A DNA stretch of 64,000 nt from Cytophagaceae bacterium ABcell3 (GCA_030913385.1 CP133159.1:434001-498000); one strand, 5' to 3'; numbered from the stretch's first letter, positions 1-7,971 are shown. The notes: generated by a model not told the origin, from the letters alone. Made by a program: numbers and translations.

Positions 1-818
1 GCAAGGTATTAAAGATAGCCCGGCCCAGGAGCAAATACTTTGTCCAGAAGAAGCTTCAGTTGGGTTATGACCGTATAAGGCGAAAGACTTATAACAAAGG
101 GCTAAAGCGAAGAAAGTCATTGGTTTATTTATTAGAAAAAGGGCTTAAGCAGTTAGATGAATTACTGGAAACATACCCATCAATCACATTAAACCCTCTG
201 CAAGCAAATTACTTGTCAACTTCAAAAAAGATACTTGAGCAACAAACTTTTTTACTAAGCAACCCTGCCAAAGAACTAAAAAACAGAATAGTAAGTTTGT
301 CAAAGCCTTACCTTAGGCCGATAATAAGGGGAAAGGAAACCAAGCCTGTTGAATTTGGAGCCAAGGTACACATGATGCAGGTTGACGGAATCAATATAAT
401 AGACCACATCAGTTTTGATGCATTTAATGAAGGGACAAGGTTAAAAACCTGTGTAACAAAGCACAAAGGAATATTTAAAGAGTGCCATCAATTAGGTGCG
501 GACAAAATATACGCTACCAATGCCAACCGCAACTTTCTTACAGAAAATAAAATATTTACCTGCTTCCCCAAAAAAGGCCCTAAAAAACACGGCAAGGCTG
601 AATCTGTACTTCAATCAGCAATAGGGGCAAAACGGGCCACGGTTATGGAGGGGAGTTTTGGTGTTGAGAAAGAACACTATGGATTAAGAAAGATAAAGGC
701 AAGGCAGGAAAAAACGGAAAGAGTCTGGATTTTCTTTGGAATTATGACCGCCAATGCTGCCAGAATAGCCAAAAGAAAATCCGTCCAAGACTCACCACAT
801 CTACAACAAGTGGCTTAG
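1..818 (+). CDS. DDE transposase, IS5/IS1182-like, 5' end outside window
   Basis: This is the C-terminal part of a cut-and-paste transposase. The frame is open from position 3, so the gene begins upstream of the window; a TTG at 60 is unlikely to be the true start. The basic stretch ARPRSKYF followed by a lysine/arginine-rich helical region, then FGAKVHMM, GADKIYATNANRN and MEGSFGVEKEHYGL, matches the order in IS5/IS1182-type transposases. In those, an RPxARK segment precedes the second catalytic Asp (in GADK) and the catalytic Glu (in EGSFG). The C-terminus WIFFGIMTANAARIAKR is also typical. No terminal inverted repeat could be recognised after the stop at 818. The visible part has no frameshift, so the element may be intact. 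The IS subgroup is a recognition call. Confidence 0.8.
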   Translation, partial: KVLKIARPRSKYFVQKKLQLGYDRIRRKTYNKGLKRRKSLVYLLEKGLKQLDELLETYPSITLNPLQANYLSTSKKILEQQTFLLSNPAKELKNRIVSLSKPYLRPIIRGKETKPVEFGAKVHMMQVDGINIIDHISFDAFNEGTRLKTCVTKHKGIFKECHQLGADKIYATNANRNFLTENKIFTCFPKKGPKKHGKAESVLQSAIGAKRATVMEGSFGVEKEHYGLRKIKARQEKTERVWIFFGIMTANAARIAKRKSVQDSPHLQQVA

Positions 819-1233
819 ACTGATAACAAAGTATTAAAGTTACAAGGGATAGGTGCGTCCAATCCTCAAAAAATATAAATTTATCCTAGTCCCTGCCCTC
901 TATAAACATCAAAATTGGAAATTTCAGACGAGTTAAAGAGCGATAACAAAAAGAAACGAAGTTATATGTTATTAGAAAAGTACAATTTTTATTTTTTAAT
1001 GATTAATTTTCCAAGAAGCCCTACAAAGACGCCTAATGATTCGGACGAGCACCCCCTCACCCATCTGCCATTAACCAAGTTACACATGGCCTAACTATAG
1101 AGCTTTTGAAACAAAACGAAAGTAAAGCCATACCATATATTCATGACCATAAAACTGCCTATCATAAAATGCTAGTTTGCACCCTTTCAATTTATAGCTA
1201 TAATTAAAAATAAAATATTCAACTACTATAAAT
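819..1233. other. AT-rich intergenic region, no gene seen
   Basis: About 415 bases downstream of the transposase. No convincing ORF, tRNA or hairpin was found. The right end of the IS element should lie within the first 100 bases, but I could not define its inverted repeat. The last 50 bases are AT-rich and may hold the promoter of the small gene at 1234. Confidence 0.5.
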
Positions 1234-1482
1234 ATGATTTTATTACAAACTTATCATAACCCAGAGGTTTGGACTGTAGGAACACCATACCACGTTTTCT
1301 TGCCGGGTTGGGCAAATATAATGCTTATTACCACCATACTCACTATAGCAGTTATTGTTTACTTTCAGATCCGTAAGGTCAAGAAAAGTGGTCTTACTAA
1401 AGAAGAAGTTGAGCAAGAAGCATTTAATAGATTATTGGGAGTGACAAAAAAGGAAAAAAAGAAAGAAAGGTCAAGAAGATAG
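1234..1482 (+). CDS. Small single-pass membrane protein, unknown function
   Basis: An 82-aa protein. Residues about 28-46 (ANIMLITTILTIAVIVYFQ) form one strong membrane helix. It is followed by a lysine-rich, charged tail (VKKSGLTKEEVEQEAF, then KKEKKKERSRR), so the tail is probably cytoplasmic. The ATG at 1234 is the first in frame and follows an AT-rich stretch. I do not recognise the family. It stands alone, with the transposase upstream and repeat DNA downstream. The composition (hydrophobic helix plus basic tail) is coherent enough to be a real gene rather than chance. Confidence 0.55.
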   Translation: MILLQTYHNPEVWTVGTPYHVFLPGWANIMLITTILTIAVIVYFQIRKVKKSGLTKEEVEQEAFNRLLGVTKKEKKKERSRR

Positions 1483-1502
1483 ATTGCCCTTGCCTGACCC
1501 AC

Positions 1503-1580
1503 GCTGGTGCGAATTTACAGCTCGTACCACTTCTGCATGCTTTATACAAAGTCAATTTCTACTATTCCTTTTCCAAAGAT
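1503..1580 (+). repeat. Dispersed intergenic repeat, copy 1
   Basis: About 75 bases are shared with 6358-6430. Both contain GCTGGTGCGA, CAGCTCGTACCACT, then ACAAAGTCA, TTTCTA and ATTCCTTTTCC in the same order and spacing. The core GGTGCGAnnT...CAGCTCGTACC can fold into a short hairpin. It looks like the same class of short palindromic repeat seen at 41100-45400, though the stem sequence differs. Confidence 0.7.
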
Positions 1581-1637
1581 AGTCTATCAAGTTCATTACC
1601 TGATAGGCGTAGCTTCTGCCTGTCTATAGCGTCCAAT

Positions 1638-1671
1638 AACCCTCCAAGGGTTTTGGAACCCTTGGAGGGTT
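1638..1671. repeat. Perfect 15-bp inverted repeat with 4-nt loop
   Basis: The arms AACCCTCCAAGGGTT (1638-1652) and AACCCTTGGAGGGTT (1657-1671) are exact reverse complements around the loop TTGG. There is no U-run on either side, so it is not a standard intrinsic terminator. Each arm is itself partly palindromic (CCCTCCAAGGG-like). It may be a short palindromic repeat or a structured RNA element. Confidence 0.8.
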
Positions 1672-1821
1672 GATTAGCTGATGCCATCCCATGTTATACT
1701 TAACACCCTCAAACTACCCACTAAAACTAAAAAAGAGAAAAAACAAGCAGAGATAAGATAGTTTAAATTTAATAAATTAAGAGGCAGAAAAGTAACTTAA
1801 TTTTTCCTGCCTCTACCCTGT

Positions 1822-2586
1822 TTATTGAACCAATAACTTTCGTGTATATGATCTGCCATTATTATAAAGTACTGCCATATACACCCCTGGTACAAATGAA
1901 CGCAGGTTTATACTGTTTTCCTGTTTCAGGTTTTTTCTATCTATTAAAATATCCCCGGAAAGAGAGTAAATTTTAACATCATAGTTTTTGTTATCTTTTA
2001 TGTTAATTACAAGCTCATTATCAACATTGTTAAAGTAAAACTCAACGAACTCATTACTTGTATCATTAAAGATGCTTGTTGGATTTTCTTCGGGGTCACC
2101 ATCGGGATCAATATTATCGGGGTCAATATCTCCCGGGTCAATACAGATATTAAAATATTCAGTGCCCAAGAAATCGATAGCTGCTACTATATAGTATGTT
2201 TCTCCTACAGTTAAATCAGAAAGAGTAAAGTTTACAGTAGCATTGGATGTTCCTGGCGATATAGCTCCCCTTCGGCATTCCAATATATCGCCGTCTGAAT
2301 CTTCTACTTGAAATACAAAGGAGTTACTGATGTCTCTGTTGGCGTTGAAATTATATTCTGTACTTTGTGCTACAAATTTAAACCAAACGGATTTGCTATA
2401 ACCAAAACTACTGGACGTACAGGTGAGATCTTAATAAACGGGTCCAGTCTGAAAAGCGCTAGCATCAGAGTAACATAACGCGCCTTCTTCTAAAGTGTGT
2501 GCAGACTCTCTTTCTGTGCTTGCAGGGCCAGCAAAAGCTTTTAGCGCTAATAAGGACAAGGTGAACAGCGTGTAAAATTTTTTCAT
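1822..2586 (-). pseudogene. T9SS-sorted secreted protein with an internal stop
   Basis: Read from the ATG at 2586, the frame begins with a clear signal peptide (MKKFYTLFTLSLLALKAFA) and stops at TAA (2433-2431) after 51 residues. The same frame then stays open for 202 more codons to 1822. The downstream part is homologous in style to surface proteins (KSVWFKFVA, FVFQVEDSDGD). It ends in a canonical T9SS type A sorting domain: YDVKIYSLSGD, LRSFVPGVYMAVLYNNG and final RKLLVQ. Because the signal peptide and the sorting tail are in one frame separated by a single stop codon, this is best read as a 254-aa cargo gene inactivated by one nonsense substitution, or a sequencing error. A downstream re-start at a TTG (2283) would give a protein without an export signal. 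Confidence 0.82.
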
Positions 2587-2666
2587 AAAAAATGACTTTT
2601 GTTGATTAAGCAGGCAAATATAAACATATACCGCTTACTTTAAAAGACAAACATCCGAAGAAGCCC

Positions 2667-3449
2667 CTAAAACCTTTCCATATGTAAATAAACACTAGCA
2701 CCTTCTTCTCCCTGATAGTTTTTTATACAAATAATATCATCCTTTACAACTATAGATGAGGTATCCTTGGAATTTCTGTACACAACATTATAAAGTTTAA
2801 TATCATCTCCAAAATGATATTCGTGCATAAAATCACCATTATAATAGCGAAACTCTTTCTTCTTTAGCTTATTTTCTTTAGTGTAATCAAAAATAATGGA
2901 ATATTCAGGCTTACCGAACCAATAAACGTCCTCTTTAACTATAATCCCATTTTCATAATGTAAAACTATTTTTCTAGATGGAGATGTTATTAAGGTAGAG
3001 TCACTGTAATAAGAGAAGTTAACTTTATTAAAAACACTTCCTCCGGAATAAAATGACCCTTCTCTAACTTTATCGTTTTTATAAGAAAATTTAATAGAAT
3101 CTGCATTTATTCCATAAATTCTTACTGGGTGTACAATTTTATTAAGTTTATTATTTTTATAAATATATCTAGAGGGTGGAGAGTTGAAATTTTTCTTTGA
3201 CAATAGGAAACCATTTTCATCAAAAGCCAAATAGTTTTCTATTATTTCACCATTATAATGAAGGTGTAGTGCTTTAACATTATGTTCTTTTATAAAAGAT
3301 CGAAAATGCATATCAGGTATTTTCTCATCTAAAAAATAAGAAGTTTGATATGGAACCTCTATAAAACTTTTTCGGTCGGAACAGGATGAAATAAAACACA
3401 GAATAAGAAAAACCAAACCGTATAGAAAATAATTTATATAATTTATCAT
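2667..3449 (-). CDS. Lipoprotein of unknown function
   Basis: A 260-aa protein. Residues 1-24 are a lipoprotein signal: the hydrophobic stretch FLYGLVFLILCFIS is followed by the lipobox SSC and then SDRK. The mature part is rich in Tyr, Asn, Lys and short beta-hairpin units such as LHYNGEIIENYLAFDENGFLLSKK, FSYKNDKVREGSFYSGG and FRYYNGDFMHEYHF. This resembles MORN/YwqK- or YD-like hairpin repeats. Its ATG overlaps the stop of the upstream 126-aa gene (ATGA, 3446-3449), so the two are probably one transcription unit. Function is not recognised. Surface- or periplasm-facing anchoring is inferred from the lipobox. Confidence 0.7.
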   Translation of the reverse strand: MINYINYFLYGLVFLILCFISSCSDRKSFIEVPYQTSYFLDEKIPDMHFRSFIKEHNVKALHLHYNGEIIENYLAFDENGFLLSKKNFNSPPSRYIYKNNKLNKIVHPVRIYGINADSIKFSYKNDKVREGSFYSGGSVFNKVNFSYYSDSTLITSPSRKIVLHYENGIIVKEDVYWFGKPEYSIIFDYTKENKLKKKEFRYYNGDFMHEYHFGDDIKLYNVVYRNSKDTSSIVVKDDIICIKNYQGEEGASVYLHMERF

Positions 3450-3826
3450 TCTAAATTTCTATCTATTAACTGACTTAAAATTTCAGAAGGAATTGAACTT
3501 AATATTCTATCTACATCACCTTCAGAGCAATTAAACACTCTGGTAATATTACCTCTAATATCATTTAAAGTTTTATTTTTAAACGCACCTTTTAGGAATT
3601 TACCATATGGACTTTTAGGACCTTCCAATAAAGAACTTAAGAGTTCATCTTTTAAAATAGCAAATAAACAATCTTTTACAATTAAGTCTGCAATATTAAC
3701 TTCTCCACCATTACTAATTGAATTCTCATATCCATCCAACATAGACTTAATACAATTAATGCCATTTAGCCGATTTTTATTATCTACTATAGTAGTAATG
3801 ATTAAGCCCCTTAAAAGATCGGACAC
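3446..3826 (-). CDS. Hypothetical cytoplasmic protein, possibly 5'-truncated by IS insertion
   Basis: A 126-aa, mainly helical protein with no signal peptide or membrane segment. Its only usable start is GTG at 3826. An in-frame stop lies 9 bases further up, and the IS3-type element begins its orfA at 3853 on the other strand. The GTG sits next to the presumed insertion boundary, so the original N-terminus may have been removed. The downstream lipoprotein gene overlaps it by 4 bases, indicating co-translation. The family is not recognised. The C-terminal part (GNITRVFNCSEGDVDRILSSIPSEILSQLI) looks like a small helical bundle. Confidence 0.55.
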   Translation of the reverse strand: MSDLLRGLIITTIVDNKNRLNGINCIKSMLDGYENSISNGGEVNIADLIVKDCLFAILKDELLSSLLEGPKSPYGKFLKGAFKNKTLNDIRGNITRVFNCSEGDVDRILSSIPSEILSQLIDRNLE

Positions 3827-3852
3827 AATTATAGTTTAAAATTAGTAATTTT

Positions 3853-4170
3853 ATGTCCGTGAAAAAGAGAACATTTACCAAAGAAGAAAAAGTCAAGATC
3901 CTCAAAGAAGCTGAAAGCAATGGCGTTCAGGTGACCCTTGACAAGTATGGAGTATATCCTGCCACATATTACAACTGGAAGAAAAAATTTGAAAGCATGG
4001 GCGATGCAGGTTTCCGGCACGGCATGACCCCGGAACATCTGAAGGAAATCAGAAGACTTGAAAAAGAGAATGACTATCTGAAGAAAATAATAGCTGAAAA
4101 GGAGCTGGAAGCCCGTTTAAAAGATGATCTGCTAAAAAAGAAGTATCCCTGTCCGAAAAAAAAGAATTAG
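3853..4170 (+). CDS. IS3-family transposase OrfA
   Basis: A 105-aa protein. FTKEEKVKILKEAESNGVQVTLDKYGVYPATYYNWKKKF is the helix-turn-helix of IS3 OrfA (HTH_Tnp_1). It is followed by the leucine-zipper helix (LKEIRRLEKENDYLKKIIAEKELE) that mediates OrfA/OrfAB multimerisation. The 3' end contains A_AAA_AAG heptamers and overlaps orfB in the -1 frame, the normal IS3 arrangement. OrfA looks intact, but its orfB partner is truncated. The element therefore cannot transpose by itself, although OrfA may still be made. Its left terminal repeat was not identified. Confidence 0.85.
   Translation: MSVKKRTFTKEEKVKILKEAESNGVQVTLDKYGVYPATYYNWKKKFESMGDAGFRHGMTPEHLKEIRRLEKENDYLKKIIAEKELEARLKDDLLKKKYPCPKKKN
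4158..4164 (+). promoter_or_regulatory. Probable -1 ribosomal frameshift site of the IS3 element
   Basis: The eight-A run 4156-4163 followed by G contains the slippery heptamer A_AAA_AAG aligned with the OrfA codons AAA AAG. A -1 slip puts ribosomes into the frame KELAVKYIGQG..., which is open without a stop through to 4853. A second, less favourably placed heptamer occurs at 4134-4140. The role is known for IS3 elements; its use here is inferred. Confidence 0.6.
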
Positions 4171-4289
4171 CTGTAAAGTACATCGGCCAGGGATTAACAA
4201 GGGATAGAGTTCTTGAGATTCTACAACTTACAAGGCACCAGTTTTACTATATACCTAAGGCAGGACGCAGAGGCCGTAAGAAAAGCTCT

Positions 4290-4853
4290 GTGGTCTTCAG
4301 GCGTGTTGATGATGAACACACCGAGTGTACAAATGAGGATGTGGTGGCAGAAATTTCCAGAATACAATTAGATCCGGACACAGATTATGGCTATCGGAAA
4401 ATGACAATACAGCTGATGCTGCTTGGCTTCGTGATCAACCATAAGAAGGTGTACAGGTTGATGAAAAAAGCTTTATTGCTTAAAGCCAGACAGAAAGCAA
4501 CTGGAAAAACATATATCAAATATCGTATTGTTACACTAGCTGATTTAAGGAAGGCCAAAGGGTGGTCACAGTCTGATTTGGCTAAAAAAACCGATATCTC
4601 TCAGGTGATGGTTGGTAAATATGAAAGAGGCGATGCAATGCCTTCCATAGAAGTAGCAAAAAAGATTGCCGATGCTCTGGAAGTTTCTTTGGATTATCTG
4701 GTTAGTGAAGGTGTGAACAGCAAGTTTGACAAACTTACCCTAAAACGTATTGAGGAAATTCAAGAGCTGGACGAGGATAAAAAAAAGACCCTCTTTGATG
4801 TGATTGACACATTCATAAGAGAGTCTAAAGGACGTAAGGCGTTTTCATTGTGA
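4290..4853 (+). CDS. Truncated IS3 OrfB fused to an XRE-family repressor
   Basis: The 187-aa reading from GTG 4290 is chimeric. Residues 1 to about 80 (FRRVDDEHTECTNEDVVAEI, DYGYRKMTIQLMLLGFVINHKKVYRLMKK, LLLKARQKATGKTY) are the N-terminal HTH_21 region of IS3 OrfB. The OrfB frame is actually open upstream to the frameshift site at 4164. At about 4530 the sequence changes to an XRE regulator: LADLRKAKGWSQSDLAKKTDIS, then KYERGDAMPS, AKKIADALEVSLDYLV and a helical tail. The DDE catalytic core of OrfB is missing. No ATG, GTG or TTG lies at the XRE junction in this frame (only ATT 4527), so the regulator seems to have lost its own start. It must be made either as an OrfA-OrfB-XRE frameshift product or from an internal start in OrfB. 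It overlaps the DUF4291 gene (TGATG). Confidence 0.75.
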   Translation: MVFRRVDDEHTECTNEDVVAEISRIQLDPDTDYGYRKMTIQLMLLGFVINHKKVYRLMKKALLLKARQKATGKTYIKYRIVTLADLRKAKGWSQSDLAKKTDISQVMVGKYERGDAMPSIEVAKKIADALEVSLDYLVSEGVNSKFDKLTLKRIEEIQELDEDKKKTLFDVIDTFIRESKGRKAFSL

Positions 4854-5413
4854 TGGAAGAAAGAGTTGTCAGAGCTGTTTATGATGAAAAAACCATAACA
4901 GTTTATCAAGCATATAGAAAAGAAATAGCAATTCCTGCTGTTAAACATCAAAAATTCGTTCCTCCTTTTAAGTTAGACAGAATGACCTGGATCAAACCTT
5001 CTTTTCTTTGGATGATGTACCGTTGTGGTTGGACCCAAAAAGAAGGACAAGAACACGTTTTGGCAATTAAAATAAAACGCAATGGATGGCAGTGGGCAAT
5101 GGATAATGCCTGTTTATCTCATTTTGATTCTTCCGTTCATGAGTCTCATGAATCATGGAAAGAAAGCGTTAAAAATTCTCCTGTTCGCATCCAATGGGAT
5201 CCAGAACGTGATATTCATTTAGAGAAGCTTGATTACAGAGCTATTCAAGTTGGACTTTCTGGAGAAGCCGTTCCACTTTACGTTAACGAATGGATTACTG
5301 AGATTTCTGATATCACAGAATTCTCCAAAAGCATAAAAAGCCTAATTGACCAAGGTAAAATTGAAGAGGCAGAGAGTCTTTTGCCAAACGAAACTATTTA
5401 TCCTCAAATTTAG
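4853..5413 (+). CDS. DUF4291 domain protein
   Basis: A 186-aa protein covering the whole DUF4291 family. Characteristic blocks are VRAVYDEKTITVYQAY near the N-terminus, KFVPPFKLDRMTWIKPSFLWMMYRCGW, CLSHFD, SPVRIQWDPERDIHLEKL and RAIQVGLSGEAVPLYVNEWI. The biochemical function of the family is not established as far as I know. The ATG at 4853 overlaps the TGA of the XRE gene, pointing to translational coupling. A regulator plus effector pair is plausible. The gene's 3' end overlaps the convergent HEAT-like gene by 20 bases. I prefer ATG 4853 to the GTG at 4850. Confidence 0.85.
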   Translation: MEERVVRAVYDEKTITVYQAYRKEIAIPAVKHQKFVPPFKLDRMTWIKPSFLWMMYRCGWTQKEGQEHVLAIKIKRNGWQWAMDNACLSHFDSSVHESHESWKESVKNSPVRIQWDPERDIHLEKLDYRAIQVGLSGEAVPLYVNEWITEISDITEFSKSIKSLIDQGKIEEAESLLPNETIYPQI

Positions 5414-5705
5414 TTAACTGATTTTTAGCTAATCTTCTAACTTCTAAATCAGGCGATGTTCTCATCAATGCGTCAAGCGCTTCTTTTGCCTTATCATTAC
5501 CTATTACTCTTATTGCATTAACACATTTTTCAACATAAGGATAAAAGTCATCTTGATCGAAAAGATAACTATATTGTTTTTTAATTGATTCTAAGATGGG
5601 TTCTATAGAATTAACACATGTGATTTTGAATTGAAAGATTCTAGCTATTTCTGCGTGTTGTTGATGCCAGTCATTAGTTATTAGTTCTTGTAATTGTCCA
5701 CACAT
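5394..5705 (-). CDS. Small HEAT-repeat-like protein
   Basis: A 103-aa, all-helical protein. The C-terminal half (YPYVEKCVNAIRVIGNDKAKEALDALMRTSPDLEVRRLAKNQL) has the alternating helix pattern and the Asp/Arg-containing turn of a HEAT-like repeat. The N-terminus (MCGQLQELITNDWHQQHAEIARIFQF) resembles cytoplasmic HEAT-type proteins found next to small accessory cassettes. There is no signal peptide. The start ATG at 5705 is the first in frame. It converges on, and overlaps by 20 bases, the DUF4291 gene. Function unknown; a protein-interaction role is inferred from the fold only. Confidence 0.6.
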   Translation of the reverse strand: MCGQLQELITNDWHQQHAEIARIFQFKITCVNSIEPILESIKKQYSYLFDQDDFYPYVEKCVNAIRVIGNDKAKEALDALMRTSPDLEVRRLAKNQLTKFEDK

Positions 5706-5798
5706 AGTGGAGTTAAAGCCTCTGTAATCAATGTCGTTTAGTTAAGCTTTTCTTGTTGTATTGGTAAGATATTTTTTTGTAAATTGTGAGGGTATATA

Positions 5799-6278
5799 GG
5801 GACTAATAAAAACTCTGACTATAGAGAAGAACTAACCAAACATATCAGCCATGAGATTAACTGTAAAGAGTTCATTAGCCGTGTTAAAGACGGCTGTGAA
5901 AGGGTATTCTCTAGACAAAGAAAGCTGGATATCAGGAAGTTAATTGTTTTTATCATGTCTTTTAAGTCAGCATTGCAACGTGATCTTGACAGATTTTACA
6001 AAGCAATGTCCAATAGCGATTTTAATATTCGCGAGGTTACTAAAAGCGCCCTTTCTCAGTCCAGATCCAAGCTAAATCCATGGGCATTTGTTAGGTTGAA
6101 CGAAATAAGTGTGGATTTTTTCTACAAAAAGGCCTCCTATTACACATGGCATGGCATGCGTACCTCTTTTCCCTACAAAACTCATTATAATCTATCCTCT
6201 TTAAGTATAGATCTTCTAATAGTTTTTTATCCGATTCTAAAATCATCATATCGTAGATATTTTTTCAACTGTAATTAG
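5799..6278 (+). pseudogene. IS4-family transposase remnant (N-terminal part only)
   Basis: The frame 5799-6160 encodes NSDYREELTKHISHEI, then FISRVKDGCERVFSRQRKLD, a helix, and REVTKSALSQSRSKLNPWAFVRLN, FFYKKASYYTWHGMR. This is the N-terminal region of Bacteroidota IS4-type transposases, just before the first catalytic Asp block. No ATG starts it (ACT stands where a start would be expected), and after WHGMR the sequence turns into unrelated residues and stops at 6278. The DDE core and both ends are gone. It is an old fragment. Confidence 0.75.
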
Positions 6279-6850
6279 GTTTTCGTTGAATAAATCAATT
6301 CCATAATCACTTCCTAACTGGATGTTAACTTGTGTGCCTTCTTTTTTGAAGCCCCCTGCTGGTGCGAGCTTGCAGCTCGTACCACTATTTACACAAAGTC
6401 AGTTTCTATTATTCCTTTTCCTCCGCAATAATCTATAGCGCTACTGTAACGCCAATGTTCAGCTTCATTAACAAAGCCTGAAGCTACACACAGGCTTGTA
6501 GCCTAATTTTTGATCTATAACGGCCTTTCGCGAGCTAAACCTCGGTTCTGACAACAGGTACGCTTTTCTCGACACATCTTCAATGGTCCACTCTCGTTCA
6601 TCACTCTTATTCCTATCTGATACCCAAAAGTATCTTTTCCTCATCCGTTCAACACCGAACCGTTACCAGTTCAGCACCGTAAGGCGATTCGTTGGCCCTG
6701 CCTGCACAGTGCCAACGATGGGCCTGCCACCACCTCCATTACAGTATTGAAATATTCTTATTTATTGTGCTGCTTTTCATTCTCGCACACCTCAAGCCAG
6801 CATGGAAAAGGCCATGTAAGAATCTTAAAGCAACATCACAAGCATTTAAC
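6279..6850. other. Gene-free region with short palindromic repeats
   Basis: About 570 bases between the IS4 remnant and the giant-protein block. It contains copy 2 of the dispersed hairpin repeat (6358-6430) and another palindrome-like segment near 6480-6505 (GAAGCTACACACAGGCTTGTAGCC). I see no convincing gene. The two plus-strand ORFs near 6690-6940 have no recognisable product. No clear intrinsic terminator follows the stop at 6851 on the minus strand. Confidence 0.5.
6358..6430 (+). repeat. Dispersed intergenic repeat, copy 2
   Basis: The partner of 1503-1580. The core GGTGCGAGCT-TGC-AGCTCGTACC (6361-6383) folds as a 10-bp stem with one G-T wobble and a 3-nt loop. It is followed by ACAAAGTCAGTTTCT and ATTCCTTTTCC as in copy 1. 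Conservation extends well beyond the hairpin, so the unit is a ~75-bp element rather than a chance stem. Confidence 0.7.
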
Positions 6851-7951
6851 CTACTCATCCTCCTCTTTAATTTTAAATTTTTTCCTTAATACCGGAGGAG
6901 AAAGCAGAATCCATCTGCCGTCTATTCTTTTCAGGTCATAGAAACCTAGTTGCCGATATACACCTTGGTATTTAACATGTAGTGCCACTAAAGCAATTTC
7001 GGTACAGTTCGCAATTTTTGGCACATACCTGGCCGAGCTGTTTACATTCATAACATCATTTTGAAAAACCTCTACTTCAAGTTCTGCCTTTGAACAGTCA
7101 ACACCTTCCAAAATAGACTCTAAAGTGTTATAGGAAATTTGATTATTTTTTCTTACGAAGCCATCTAATTTAATTGAGTCATGCATTGATTCCATGTACC
7201 GTTCCTCATCATCCATGTCCATCATATTATTTCTAAACATAAACTCATAATGTGTTTTGTTTGGTAATAATTTGCTATACAGATTTTTGATGCTTTCTGT
7301 ATCATTTATTCTTAAAGCTTGTAAAAAAGTCTCTAGCTCTTCTTCAAGTTCTTCTTTGTGAAATGTATGACTCCTCTTTACAGAATGGTACTTAACTAGT
7401 TTTATACTATCTCTTAACTCCTTAGGAATTATGTCAAAAACAAAAGATTCCAAATCCGGATTAAAAAATTCACTATACCCTCTTTTCCAAACACTATAAA
7501 ATTCACAACTTGACAAATCTCTTTCAAATCTTTCTATTTTTTTGCCATCATCAATATATAGTTTGATCTCATAAGGAGATTCAATAAGTTTAACTTTTCC
7601 TCCTGGCGATTGCACATTATTGTTCAACATCTCCAGAAGCCCCTCATAACTTTTATAAGAGATCTGTTTTCTGGCAACTGCTTTTTTATGCTCTACCCTA
7701 TTAAGGGTTTCAATAGTGTCAGGATTCCACAAGGCTTTGACATCATAAATATATACACTGTCATGGAAAAAGCTATTTGATACGGAATCGTATTGATATA
7801 TAATTTGACGAAAAGATGTTTCCTCTAATCCGGATTTATCATTCAGCCTATCAAAGCTCTTACAAGTCAAATTTATGGCAACCTTCTGAGCTTTACTCGA
7901 AAAAGAAAATAGAATAAAGGGCAATAGACTGATGATAAACAATTTTTTCAT
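6851..7951 (-). CDS. Exported protein at the end of the giant operon; immunity or accessory candidate
   Basis: A 366-aa protein from ATG 7951 with the signal peptide MKKLFIISLLPFILFSFSSKAQ. An alternative ATG at 7975 overlaps the upstream stop (ATGA) and would add eight residues before the signal, so the genes are translationally coupled in either case. The mature protein has no membrane segment or sorting tail and carries a charged helical middle (KEELEEELETFLQAL). The family is not recognised. Its position immediately after a giant protein with a toxin-like C-terminus is where polymorphic-toxin loci carry their immunity gene. The predicted export to the periplasm would fit protection against a toxin acting there, but this is inference from order only. 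Confidence 0.7.
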   Translation of the reverse strand: MKKLFIISLLPFILFSFSSKAQKVAINLTCKSFDRLNDKSGLEETSFRQIIYQYDSVSNSFFHDSVYIYDVKALWNPDTIETLNRVEHKKAVARKQISYKSYEGLLEMLNNNVQSPGGKVKLIESPYEIKLYIDDGKKIERFERDLSSCEFYSVWKRGYSEFFNPDLESFVFDIIPKELRDSIKLVKYHSVKRSHTFHKEELEEELETFLQALRINDTESIKNLYSKLLPNKTHYEFMFRNNMMDMDDEERYMESMHDSIKLDGFVRKNNQISYNTLESILEGVDCSKAELEVEVFQNDVMNVNSSARYVPKIANCTEIALVALHVKYQGVYRQLGFYDLKRIDGRWILLSPPVLRKKFKIKEEDE

Positions 7952-7971
7952 ACGAATAATATAGGTATAAA

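Larger units (their letters stand above)
1483..1821. other. Intergenic region with two repeat structures
   Basis: This stretch has no coding potential that I trust. It contains one copy of a dispersed hairpin repeat (about 1503-1580) and a perfect 15-bp inverted repeat (1638-1671), listed separately. The rest is AT-rich and runs up to the stop of the minus-strand pseudogene at 1822. Confidence 0.6.

Noticed and set aside
1653-1690. Terminator for the small membrane gene using the 1638-1671 stem
   Set aside because: No U-run follows either arm, and the gene ends 150 bases earlier.
2283-2586. Two separate genes, a signal-peptide ORF and a sorting-domain ORF
   Set aside because: The two parts are in one frame with exactly one stop between them, which is better explained by one gene with a nonsense mutation.
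6692-6941. Two overlapping plus-strand ORFs (65 and 64 aa) just before the giant operon
   Set aside because: No family resemblance and they overlap each other in different frames and the minus-strand 6851 gene; judged to be chance ORFs.
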